Positions 1 through 8,395 of a stretch of DNA of 64,000 nucleotides are shown one piece after another. The stretch lies in assembly GCA_030068145.1 (NCBI GenBank), contig JAPJBO010000518.1, forward strand, positions 1-64,000, given 5' to 3'. Below the pieces are notes generated by a model, which was not told where the DNA came from, searched no databases, and saw only the letters and a program-made list of their open reading frames with translations. Made by a program: the position numbers and the translations under genes. Position 1 is the stretch's first letter; each line of letters opens with the position of its first letter. The stretch comes from Diplonema papillatum (lineage: Eukaryota; Euglenozoa; Diplonemea; Diplonemida; Diplonemidae).

Positions 1-355
1 ACCTTGATAGCGTGTGTCGGTGGGGTAAGGCTGTTGTTGATGACTACCTTCATAGTGTGTGTCGTTGGGATGCGGCTGTTGATGATCACCTTGATAGCGT
101 GTGTCGGTGGGGTAAGGCTGTTGTTGATGACTACCTTCATAGTGTGTGTCGTTGGGATGCGGCTGCTGCTGATGACCACTTTGATAGCGTATGTCGTTGG
201 GGTAAGGCTGTTGTTGATAACTACCTTGATAGCGTGTGCCGTTTGGGTGAACTTGCCGTTGTTGCTGTTGGCTTGCTTGATAGTGTGTATCGGCGAGGTG
301 AACCTGCCGTTGTTGCTGGCTTGCTTGATAGCGTGTATCGTTGGGGTGCGGCTGC
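1..355. repeat. Degenerate tandem array of about 45-bp units
   Basis: Units begin near 1, 46, 88, 133, 178 and 223, and two more diverged units follow to about 355. Unit lengths (45, 42, 45, 45, 45) are all multiples of three. In the frame starting near position 12 they read as a 15-residue repeat of the type CRWGKAVVDDYLDSV. The array is cut by the window start. It could be a minisatellite or an exon of a repeat protein; no start, stop or splice signal settles this. Confidence 0.8.
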
Positions 356-370
356 AGGTGACGGTGCGGG

Positions 371-1300
371 GAGTGGTTCACGCCAGAAGCCGGAGACGTT
401 TCGAGGCGAGCTCTGTGCTGGTTGCGCATGCCCCGCGAAACCGACCGCAGCCACCGAGTCCAGAACTGATGGTCGTCATCGTCTGAGTCAGCGCGCACGG
501 GGCCTGCTGCTTGGTTGATGCGCTCGCTATGCGGCTGCTCCCCGGCGGCGCGGCCGGAGACGCCGCCCCACCTAGCTTCCACGGGCGCTGAAAAAGCTGC
601 GGAACCGACTTGCGTCCAAGGGTCGCCTCGGGGGGGTGTTCTCTGCCGGTTGCCTTCTTTCCGGGTCCGCCTCCCCGCTTGCGAGAATCTGTCGTGGCCT
701 GGCCGGTCCGGTTGCTGGTAATGTGCGGGGGGGTGGACGGACTGCGGCGGCCACCGGCGCTGCGACCCCGCCGACTGCAGGCGCGGGGGAGCGCGCGCTG
801 GAAACTGGAGACCCGCCGACGGGTAGGGGCTTGCGTGGTGGCTGGCGGACACCCCACCTCGTGGCTGTGCCGCCTGCGTCCCCGCCGAGGCCCGCGGGCC
901 GAGGCGCTTCTTGGCGCGCGAGAACTCGTCTTCGGTGATCAAGTCTGAGGCCAGCAGCTGCGAGAGGTCTTGCAGGAGCACCGCCGCGTCCTGGTCTAAC
1001 TCGTTGCTGCCGACCATCCCATCAAGCTTCGGTGCCCTTTTTTTTTTTTTTCCCCCTCCTTTTTTTTTGGCCCTTTCCGGCTCTCGGAGCTTCGTTCTCT
1101 CCGCCCCCTTTCCTGTCTGTGTGAGTGTGATGATGAGTTGTGCTGCCGTGAATCAACCGGGGTTGATGTACGGGTCTGGTGCCTTTCGACGTCTCTTGAT
1201 ATCCTTCCTTTGGGTGGTGGTTCTGTCATCAACCCGTTCTCTTTTCCTTTTCCGTTCGCTGATTTTCTTGCTACCTACCCCCCCCCCGTGCATAATATGG
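371..1300. other. Intergenic region, no supported gene
   Basis: GC-rich sequence (371-950) followed by a T- and C-rich stretch with homopolymer runs near 1039-1070. Short overlapping open frames exist on both strands, but none has recognisable domains, balanced composition or splice or start context. I see no gene here. Confidence 0.5.
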
Positions 1301-1309
1301 ATGAATAAT

Positions 1310-1700
1310 TCGGGTTTTGGCGGTATCCATCTTAATCAAGGGGGGTATCCATCTTAAACACGGGGGCACTGTAGACTACAGTGTAGTCGCCTTACACGGG
1401 GGTACCTCACCCCCGTGTTTAAGATGGATTGGCATTCTCGCCCGCCATCCATCTTAATCAAGGGGGTTTGGCTATCCATCTTATGCACGGGGGGGGATTG
1501 CAAGAACGTGCTTGGAATGGGTATGTGCTCAACACCGCACTGGTCCCGTCTGCGCCGTGTTTCGGTCCTTTAAGCCACGGACACATAAGGCGGACCATCA
1601 TCAGCGCGGAACCTGAGTGTCTGCAGACAGGACTGCGGTGTGAGTCTCATCTTCATCAAGGGGGTTTGGCTATCCATCTTATGCACGGGGGGGGGGTAGG
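1310..1700. repeat. Cluster of CCATCTTAA-type repeats with a perfect 19-bp inverted repeat
   Basis: The motif CCATCTTAATCAAGGGG and its variant CCATCTTATGCACGGGG recur at least five times between about 1327 and 1690. Two copies form a perfect inverted repeat with 19-bp arms at 1348-1366 and 1410-1428 (arm TCCATCTTAAACACGGGGG). The loop starts with a second perfect palindrome, CACTGTAG-A-CTACAGTG (1367-1383). The structure resembles a very small MITE or the folded end of a larger DNA transposon. No coding capacity. Confidence 0.75.
1551..1642. repeat. Dispersed repeat, copy 1 (partner at 10419-10487)
   Basis: Shares the blocks CCGTGTTTCGGTCCTT, GCGGACCATCATC and GTCTGCAGACAGGA, in the same order and similar spacing, with 10419-10487. 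This marks a diverged interspersed repeat of unknown class. It is non-coding as far as can be seen. Confidence 0.6.
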
Positions 1701-2049
1701 GGGGCAAACTCTGAAAACTGCGCCACTTAGCCTTTTTCTGGCGTTATAGTGCTTTTTAGGCCAATCTTTGAAAACCAACACCCTTTTTTCAGCACATGAT
1801 GACTTTGTGGGGGGTGTTTGGCAGTCTGCAGTGCATAATAGTGCCTTCTTGAGCCTTTTTGAGGCATTTTCAGCCCCTTATAGGCCTCGGTCGCTCGGCG
1901 GGTCACAAGCTCCCTGTGCAGCACCTGTGGTTCTGATCTTGTCGAAAACACCCCAACCTGGATCCAAAATCCACAGCAATGCCCTCACCGGTGACTGGCG
2001 GGTGCCAAAAGTTGGTAAAACAGGCCAAAACCTCCAGTTTTATGGCCAG
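1700..2049. other. Intergenic, nothing recognised
   Basis: A-, T- and G-rich text without long frames of plausible composition. Nothing is supported here. Confidence 0.4.
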
Positions 2050-2196
2050 ATTCACTAAATAGCCGGCCAGATGCACTGAATAGCTGGTGGGATTCACTAA
2101 ATAGCTGGTCGGACTCACTAAATAGCTGGTCATATTCGCTAAATAGCCGGTCGGATTCACTAAATAGCTGGTCAGAATCACTACATAGATGGTCAG
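2050..2196. repeat. 21-bp tandem repeat, seven copies
   Basis: Seven consecutive 21-bp units of the type ATTCACTAAATAGCTGGTCGG, differing at a few positions each, occupy exactly 147 bp. On the minus strand they read as a seven-residue repeat (NPTSYLV), but the surrounding frame has no other support, so this is treated as a minisatellite. Confidence 0.9.
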
Positions 2197-2935
2197 ACTT
2201 ACTGAAATTCCAGAAAAAAGACAGAATTTCCGCTTTACCACCCTGAAATGCAGATATACAGATGAAATGCCACTAGAAACAATGAACCGGTGTCTGAAGT
2301 GCGGTCATTTCTCCACCAGACAAGTGAAGGGGTGCAAGAGCTGGAGTAAAAGGGATAGGAGGGATGGACGTACACTCGGGTGCATAAAACGAACCCGCGA
2401 CACCTCGCACACCTCCGCAACCGATTGCGACCGACAACGACACGCCTTTGTCAGCCCATCGAGTTGTCCAACGCGGCCACTCCTGACACAGTCAAGTGAT
2501 CCCTCAGACACTGTGCAAACACGAGTGCCCAGCACACACGCACTCAGTCACACCTGGTAGATTCAGGAACCGAGGAGCATGGCCAGGAGGGCAGGAACGT
2601 GGTCAGGAGCGCAGAACCGCGAGCGGTGTTCAGGAGTACTGGACCGTGGTCAGAAGCGCAGGAATAAGTGCAGAACCGCAGGAACAGGGTGCTATCTGAA
2701 ACGAGCAGCTATTTAGTAAGTGGCGCACCCCAAAAACATGAAATTTGCGTTTCACCTCTCTTTTAAGCCTCCTCAGTCGAAAACTAGGCCGGGAAATGAA
2801 TTTCTTGTCCCCAGAGGACCCTTTAGGGGCCCCAGGCATGGGTGCATGCTGCCGGCTTTACTCAGTTTCATTTTTGTCGAAAAAAGTTTGCCCCCCCCTA
2901 AACGTAAACGCGTTTCCATCCGTTTTTTCCAAAAC
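2197..2935. other. Intergenic, nothing recognised
   Basis: No gene supported. Between 2560 and 2690 there is a loose repetition of GGTCAGGAGCGCAGAACCG-like text, too diverged to define units. Confidence 0.4.
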
Positions 2936-2970
2936 ATGGAAACGGAAACGGAAACGGAAACGGAAACGGC
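2936..2970. repeat. GGAAAC hexanucleotide microsatellite, copy 1
   Basis: About five GGAAAC units preceded by CCATCCGTTTTTTCC text, so the flank can pair with the repeat. A near-identical array lies at 3436-3478. Both are followed by a transposon-end-like CACGGTGAA sequence. Confidence 0.85.
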
Positions 2971-3016
2971 TCCTTAGTTTTGCAGGCTACCCACAAACCA
3001 CCCAACACCACCAGGG

Positions 3017-3110
3017 GTTACTACACGGTGAAGTCCAGCCCCAGAAGTTGGAGTTGAAGAGGGTGCCCGAGTCACACCCAAAAAGCGGGTGTGACACCCG
3101 CTTTTTTAAC
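3017..3110. mobile_element. Solo transposon-end relic related to the TIR of the 3482-7753 element
   Basis: TACACGGTGAAGTCCAGCC at 3013-3035, then a TGGAGTT block and a CACACCC-AAAAAGCGGGTGTG hairpin, follow the same order as the left TIR starting at 3482 but with many differences. It is probably the end of a related element or a non-autonomous relic. No partner end was found nearby. Confidence 0.5.
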
Positions 3111-3435
3111 TCCAGGCTGCTCACATCCCGCACAGGGTGTGTCAACTTGCAGCCAAAACCGAAAATGATGTCGTGCATACGAACCTCGTCGAGAAAAGAA
3201 ACGAGGAGGTCACCAGGCCCAATTCTTTGAATGCTTGGTTGCCACCAGGATGTTGACCGCGCAGTTCGGGACTATTTCGGAGACAGCACCGTTTGCACAG
3301 ATAAATTTGTTTTGCTGGCTCGTTGAGAAATACCCCTAAAAAAAATTTCCCCCCGCCCATCCGAGGTGTGGTCACCTTACACACTGCAATCTGCAGCAGC
3401 CGTTTCCCAAATAAGGAAACGCCGTTTCCTTGAAA

Positions 3436-3478
3436 GTATGGAAACGGAAACGGAAACGGAAACGGGAAACGTTTCCGT
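3436..3478. repeat. GGAAAC hexanucleotide microsatellite, copy 2
   Basis: About four GGAAAC units, then GGGAAACGTTTCC. It directly abuts the left end of the TIR transposon at 3482, so the element inserted at or beside the array. Confidence 0.85.
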
Positions 3479-3481
3479 TTA

Positions 3482-3625
3482 CACGGTGAACTCCAGCCTC
3501 TGAGATGGAGTTAAATCGGGAGGTCCGAAAAGGGCATGTGCCACACCCGCAAAGGGCATGTGCCACACCCGCAAAGGGCATGTGCCACACCCAAAAAGCG
3601 GGTGTGGACACCCGCAAAGCGGGTG
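3482..3625 (+). repeat. Left terminal inverted repeat
   Basis: It starts CACGGTGAACTCC. It holds three copies of the GGGCATGTGCCACACCC subrepeat at about 3530-3597 and then a CACACCCGC/GCGGGTGTG hairpin. It matches the reverse complement of 7618-7753, with small insertions in the subrepeat region. Confidence 0.9.
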
Positions 3626-3771
3626 TGAAAGTTGGATTTTCGTGTGTAAATACCTGTGTTCTCATCAGTATTCTGGACTGACTTTGCCTTTTCCCCCAAT
3701 TTCTCAGATACCTGTTCGTTGATACCTCAAGAAAACATCATCCAGCGACTCACACACTCTTAAACACAACG

Positions 3772-4752
3772 ATGCCACTGTCCTCAAGTATGCCACGAAC
3801 ACCTGAAGACAACAAGCGGAGGCGCACGATCGAGGGCAGCGACAATGGCAGCGACTGCGAAGCCAACAACACGGCGACCTCCGACGTTGTCTCCAACTTT
3901 ATTGAGGCATACCTCGTAAAGAAGGTCGGAGCAGCGATAAGGTTGAGCAGCCTGCGTCAGCTCGTTTCCGAGGTGACAGGAGTAAGACTCCACAAAAAGT
4001 CGCCGTTGTTGATGCAGGTCATCACCGACTTCATAAAGCCGCCGAAATTCACAGCGGGGGAGGTTACAGCAATGACGAAGGCGAGAACCCTTCCGGATCA
4101 ATACCGCATTGAAAGCAAAGTGCGCAACGTCCAAGATGTGAAGGTTGTTGGTGTCACGCTCAGAAGCAAGCCGATCACGGCGTGGAGACAGCAGACACAT
4201 GCTAAGCACGCGCTGTACAACAAAGTGGTTCAAGCCACTAAGCCCACGTTCCGCGGAGCGGATCTCCTGGCCGTTCTGTCGTCCATTACGCAGGCCCAGA
4301 ACACGGATGCGGACGAGCCGTCGAAGCCCATACGCATCGCCTTCCCAATTACGACGCCGGGTGCAAAAGAGCAAGGGTTCCATGTGACCCTCGTCGAAGG
4401 CCTGTTTACACAGGTTAATTACAAGGTGGTGGGCACAACAGTCACTCTCGAGTGCGTACGTGTTGTCCCCGCGGGCAGCAGTGTGCCATCGGGTCTGTAC
4501 CCAACCACCTACGTCCTCGACGAGCCCGCTGACGACCAGAAGCCAGTGCTCTGCAGACAGCTCCACCTTGGCTTGTGGCAAGTGAAGGTCCCCATTGCGC
4601 AGGGTGCAGCACTTGCTGGCGAGGGAGTGGCGGCCGTGGACCTGGACGAGCAGTACCGCCAGATCATGGGGCTGGGTCTGACGGGCGACAATGATCCCCA
4701 GGAGGAAGAACAGCAGGCACTGCTGATTGAAGAGGACATTGAGGACATGTAG
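3772..4752 (+). CDS. Unknown transposon-encoded accessory protein (326 aa)
   Basis: First gene of the TIR transposon. It starts at the first ATG after the left TIR. I recognise no domain. The N-terminus is basic and polar (KRRRTIEGSDNGSD region), the middle is an ordinary globular composition with several predicted strands, and the C-terminal 25 residues are strongly acidic and Glu/Gln-rich. No transmembrane segment or Cys/His zinc cluster is seen. Its place inside a TIR-bounded element, upstream of a candidate recombinase, suggests a DNA-binding or transposition-accessory role, as in two-gene transposons. That role is inference from position only. The full-length frame without stops argues that it is real. 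Confidence 0.7.
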   Translation: MPLSSSMPRTPEDNKRRRTIEGSDNGSDCEANNTATSDVVSNFIEAYLVKKVGAAIRLSSLRQLVSEVTGVRLHKKSPLLMQVITDFIKPPKFTAGEVTAMTKARTLPDQYRIESKVRNVQDVKVVGVTLRSKPITAWRQQTHAKHALYNKVVQATKPTFRGADLLAVLSSITQAQNTDADEPSKPIRIAFPITTPGAKEQGFHVTLVEGLFTQVNYKVVGTTVTLECVRVVPAGSSVPSGLYPTTYVLDEPADDQKPVLCRQLHLGLWQVKVPIAQGAALAGEGVAAVDLDEQYRQIMGLGLTGDNDPQEEEQQALLIEEDIEDM

Positions 4753-4895
4753 GGTCCTGTGTCCTCAGCATCCTCCAGGCCGCAGTTCGTATTGAGAACT
4801 CTTCTGTTCGCCAGTTCTGCGTCCCACCGCCTCATCGTACCAGTCACCCGTAAACTTCCGCTCGTGAGGGCCTCCTGCGGCGGTGTTCCCGCACG

Positions 4896-5100
4896 GGCGG
4901 CAGCATCACTTTGACCTTTCTTTTTCTGTTTTCTTCTGCGAGCTTCCCTTCACTGCCGCGCTGATCAGGTCATCATGTCCGTGGAGGTCCGCAGATAACG
5001 GCGGCAGCATCACTCTGGCCTCTATTTTTCCGTTTTCTGCTGCGAGCTTCCTTTTAGTCTGGCGCTGATCAAGTGCTTCCGCAATATTCATCTGGTCACA
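4896..5100 (+). promoter_or_regulatory. Intercistronic 104-bp duplication with pyrimidine tracts (candidate trans-splice acceptor)
   Basis: The spacer between the two transposon genes contains two copies of a roughly 104-bp block starting GGCGGCAGCATCACT at 4896 and 5000. Each has a TTTTTCTGTTTTCTTCTGC-like pyrimidine tract. The second tract runs into CTTCCTTTTAG near 5058, a good 3' splice site about 117 nt before the ATG at 5175. In an SL-using organism this would be where the downstream gene's mRNA is processed. Confidence 0.5.
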
Positions 5101-5174
5101 CCATGTCCGTGGATAAGGGGCCCAGAGACGATATCGAAGGACTCATTCATCACAGGAAGACAAATAATTAAACC

Positions 5175-7127
5175 ATGCAATCCGCAAACGCTGCTGTGTT
5201 AGAAGTGGGCAAAACTCTCATCGAAGAGCGTTATGCAACACGGACCTCCCAGAGAAAGCTAGACCTTGTCAATAAGTCGCACAAGCGGCGTACTAGCATG
5301 AGTATCGGGGTGTCCGTGAAGCGCTGCAGAAAAGTGGAGAAGGAGTCGCGCTCTCGAGTAAAGGAGAGACTGCAACGGGGCTTAGCAGGTGCGTTCAAGG
5401 TCTTGGAAGAGGAGGGGTGGCGTGAATCCGCAAGATTGTCTTCCGTACCGCTTGTTGGCGTACTGTATACCGACGGGTACACAGCAAGAAACTCGCTGAG
5501 ATCGCGCAACGCGCGCACACGTCTGTCGATGTCCCTGGTATACCCAGAAACCGGCGGTTTTGTCCCGTCCGTAACTGTCGTCGACCGGAAGAAAGCGCAA
5601 TTTAAGCATTTCGAGAACCGGTTTCTCAACCATGCAATTTTGCGCCTTCACAATGCAAAGATCGTTCGCGGCCACGGTGTGACTCGGGTTCGGATCGAAA
5701 AGATCACCGGAGATCACTTTGACCGATGGCAGAGGCTTGACGGGTGTGGTGGAAGAGGCCACCGCTGCGCAGTATGCACCGTTCCAACAAGCGAATGGAG
5801 CATGTACATACATCGCTTTCCTCACCTCAGCCTTGCCCAAATGGCTGCAGCTGGCTACACATCGCTGCTGAGCGCAGTGGCACCATCAGCACACTACGTT
5901 TCTCCAGCCCTGCACGACATAAAGGGTATGGGGTTGGCGTTGTTCAAGGAGCTGGATGCTGAGAGTACGTCGGCACTTCGAGACCTGTGCAGCACTTTGA
6001 ACATCGATGTCAGCCAGAATGCTACCGGAGCGCACGTGAGGAAGGTAGTCTCCATGATGGCGCAACGAGAGCTATCACCAACATTTCGCTGGCTATTCAT
6101 CAGCCTAAGCGACCTTGCCGAATTCCGGTATTCGGACGTACCCTGGCGTTACTGGGGTCAAAAAGAAACTGCCGCCCGCATCCCCTTTTTGCGTGCCCGT
6201 TTATCTGCGCACATCTTCCTCCACCTCATGGAAAGCGTGCGAAAGGGCTCAACAACGAATGCGTATTGCCACAGCCTCAGCCATTGGTGGGATCGCATGG
6301 ATGCCCTTCCATTGCAGTGTTCGGATGAAGCTGAGGAGGCAGAAAACGGAGAGCGGAAAGCTGACGTGCCCATGATCAGCAGCCCAAAAACCTGCGAGGT
6401 AGATCTGGCATGCGCGGAGGAAAAACGGAGAGCCCGCCGACTTCCGTGGAAGGTTGCGGATCTGTCCCAGACAGGCTTTCGCGGAAAACAAACAGTTTTG
6501 ATTTGCGATTGCCTGCACCGCAATGCGCGTAGCAATCTAGCCCTTATCGTTCTTTGTGAGCAGCTTGCCGCAATGAAAACCAACTTCGTCTTTCGTGGGG
6601 GGCCCTATACGGCGTTCCGGTTTGCGGGTGGAACTGGAACGATTCGTGTGTGCAACTGCGAGGCGCCGACAGCCCCCCCACAACTGCCGCTGTTTGTGCC
6701 AGACAAGAACCTCACCAAGAACCTCGTGCAGAGAGCTCAGAAGGAATTGGAGGAAGCGGGTGATAGCGATGCAGCAGAGGAGTGTGAGGAGAAAGCAGAC
6801 GACGAAGAAGACGAAGACGAAGAAGAAGACGAAGAGGAAGAGGAAGAAGAAACGGAAACATATTTGCCGTGCGACTTTTGTGGCAAAAAAGCTGTGGAAT
6901 CCTCGATGGCTGCCCATATCGACGCAGCACATCGCGACCGCATTCAATGCCACTGCATGGCTGAATGCCCTGCATGTCGTGTAAAAGTAAAGGCAGCTGG
7001 AATGAGTCAGCATGTCCAAAAAAAGCATCCTGCTCTCTTCGATGAGCCTCTTCGATGCAAGCTGTGCTGGAGAAAGCTTGGATCAAAGGGTGCGTGGACA
7101 CGGCACATCCGCCAGCACATGACATAA
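5175..7127 (+). CDS. Putative DDE-type recombinase with three C-terminal C2H2 zinc fingers (650 aa)
   Basis: Second gene of the TIR transposon and the likely transposase. Visible elements, in order: a basic N-terminal segment; Asp100 in a hydrophobic strand (VLYTDGYT), a typical first catalytic position; a C-x2-C pair at Cys198/Cys201; LHDIKG with Asp248; a His pair at 366 and 370 (CHSLSH); a long acidic Glu/Asp tract near residues 540-565; and three C2H2-like fingers (CDFCGKK...H, CPACRVK...H, CKLCWRK...H) up to the C-terminus. The order D, C-x2-C, LHDI, H-xn-H is reminiscent of RAG1/Transib catalytic cores, and the TIR begins CACGGTG. The match is by eye and the final Glu is not identified. 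Other DDE superfamilies remain possible. No frameshift or stop is seen. Confidence 0.6.
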   Translation: MQSANAAVLEVGKTLIEERYATRTSQRKLDLVNKSHKRRTSMSIGVSVKRCRKVEKESRSRVKERLQRGLAGAFKVLEEEGWRESARLSSVPLVGVLYTDGYTARNSLRSRNARTRLSMSLVYPETGGFVPSVTVVDRKKAQFKHFENRFLNHAILRLHNAKIVRGHGVTRVRIEKITGDHFDRWQRLDGCGGRGHRCAVCTVPTSEWSMYIHRFPHLSLAQMAAAGYTSLLSAVAPSAHYVSPALHDIKGMGLALFKELDAESTSALRDLCSTLNIDVSQNATGAHVRKVVSMMAQRELSPTFRWLFISLSDLAEFRYSDVPWRYWGQKETAARIPFLRARLSAHIFLHLMESVRKGSTTNAYCHSLSHWWDRMDALPLQCSDEAEEAENGERKADVPMISSPKTCEVDLACAEEKRRARRLPWKVADLSQTGFRGKQTVLICDCLHRNARSNLALIVLCEQLAAMKTNFVFRGGPYTAFRFAGGTGTIRVCNCEAPTAPPQLPLFVPDKNLTKNLVQRAQKELEEAGDSDAAEECEEKADDEEDEDEEEDEEEEEEETETYLPCDFCGKKAVESSMAAHIDAAHRDRIQCHCMAECPACRVKVKAAGMSQHVQKKHPALFDEPLRCKLCWRKLGSKGAWTRHIRQHMT

Positions 7128-7617
7128 CTTGCTCTGATCGAAGACTTGATCTGTCCTTCCTTCCTTTGTAAGTTCCCACAAAGTTATGCTATGTTTGTTT
7201 TATCGCCGGTTGTTCTCGAGTTCTTTTTCTCCTTGTTGTTGTCCACCTGCTGACGCAAAATCCAGACCGCCGCCACAAGAAATCCCCTACAGTCTGCAGT
7301 TTGGGGGTCCACACAACGGTGGATAACGGTGGAACCCCACGATCTGTCAAGTTCCGATTCACTGCTGTTGCACTACATAGAGTCTAACAATCAAGAAAAG
7401 GTAGACACAGCAAAAAACCCCAATACAAAACCATGGCCCCAGTAACAAGCGAAACTGGCCCAACCCCATGAGAGAAGGGCACTGGGAGTCGTATTCTGAG
7501 GCAATTCAATCAACAAACATAATCCAGAGGGGGTTGAGGTTCAAAAGGAACATGTTGCATTCCAAAAGAAACAAGGCCGGTCCAGAATACCGATGAGAAC
7601 CAAGGTATTTCCACCGA
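7128..7617. other. 3' part of the TIR transposon, non-coding
   Basis: Between the recombinase stop and the right TIR. It contains a TTTTTCTCCTTGTTGTTG pyrimidine stretch but no open frame of note. Probably the 3' UTR and subterminal region of the transposon. Confidence 0.6.
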
Positions 7618-7753
7618 AATCCCCTATTTCCACACCCGCTTTGCGGGTGTCACATGCCCTTTGCGGGTGTGGCACATGCCCTTTGCGGGTGTGACCACAC
7701 CCTCTCCTAGGACCTCCCGATCCACTCCAGCTCAGAGGCTGGAGTTCACCGTG
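7618..7753 (-). repeat. Right terminal inverted repeat
   Basis: The reverse complement reads CACGGTGAACTCCAGCCTCT, then CGGGAGGTCC and two CACACCCGCAAAGGGCATG subrepeats, matching 3482-3625. It is followed by TA, the candidate duplicated target. Confidence 0.9.
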
Positions 7754-7754
7754 T

Positions 7755-8395
7755 ACTTGCCATCATAGCCCTAGGGGGGGGGGGGCAGGGGTGGAAACTG
7801 AATCTGGCCGGTCTGGGTTTTGGGTTTTATGTTTCCTGGGGGGGGTGGCTTGTCCAGGACACCAGCGTTTGTACTTAGAAGAATTCGAGGCCCACCTCAC
7901 GGATTTTGTGAAAGTTTGAAGAATGGGGGGTCCGGGGGGCCAAGCCCCCCGGCCGGACGGTACGGTACGCCAAGGTACGCCTTCGGCGTTTTTTCGCGTT
8001 GATCTTCGGAAACCCAGTGCTTCTAGTGGATGTCCCGAAAACTATACAATATTACAGTATGTGGCGTATATTTGCGGGAATATCAAAATACAATCATTCC
8101 CCGCAAGTTACCCCTCCGAACCTTCAACTCGTATGGGATAGCCGGAACATTCGACGTTGTCTATCATCAGAGGCAGAGTATGCTTGCGGACAACGTCCCG
8201 AACGGCAAGACAAGGAAAGAAACTCCGAAGCTGTGCTTTCAATTTTCCCCAGTTCCAGGTCAGGGTGGGAACCAAAGTGAAAAGTCCTAGCAAGCAAGCC
8301 GTCTTCGTTTTACCAAAAATGATTTACGGCACATTGAAAAACAGAACAGTTTTATTTTATGTACCAATGGACTCGGGGTACGTACGGCAGTATGG
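7755..8395. other. Intergenic region with a G/C hairpin at 7923-7966
   Basis: Contains GGGTTTTGGGTTTTATGTTT (7815), repeated at 9964. It also contains a hairpin in which GGGGGGTCCGGGGGGC pairs with GCCCCCCGG (about 7925-7954), followed by ACGGTACGGTAC. The same hairpin-plus-ACGGTACGGTAC unit recurs near 9786-9830 (reverse) and 15874-15912, so it is a dispersed element. No gene is supported in this interval. Confidence 0.6.

Larger units (their letters stand above)
3482..7753 (+). mobile_element. Complete DNA transposon with long TIRs and two genes
   Basis: The two ends are inverted copies. CACGGTGAACTCCAGCCTCT starts at 3482, and its reverse complement ends at 7753. TA flanks both ends (3480-3481 and 7754-7755), fitting a TA target-site duplication. 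The TIRs extend about 140 bp and carry internal CACACCCGCAAAGGGCATG subrepeats. Two plus-strand genes lie inside (3772-4752 and 5175-7127), separated by a duplicated pyrimidine-rich spacer that could provide a trans-splice acceptor. The element looks intact: both genes are open and both ends are present. Superfamily is not settled. TA duplication suggests Tc1/mariner-like integration, but the protein does not look like a Tc1 transposase, and the CACGGTG terminus recalls Transib/RAG ends. Confidence 0.85.

Noticed and set aside
8030..8290. Small plus-strand ORF between the TIR transposon and the low-complexity ORF
   Set aside because: About 86 codons with reasonable composition and a possible acceptor upstream, but no domain, donor or partner exon could be found.
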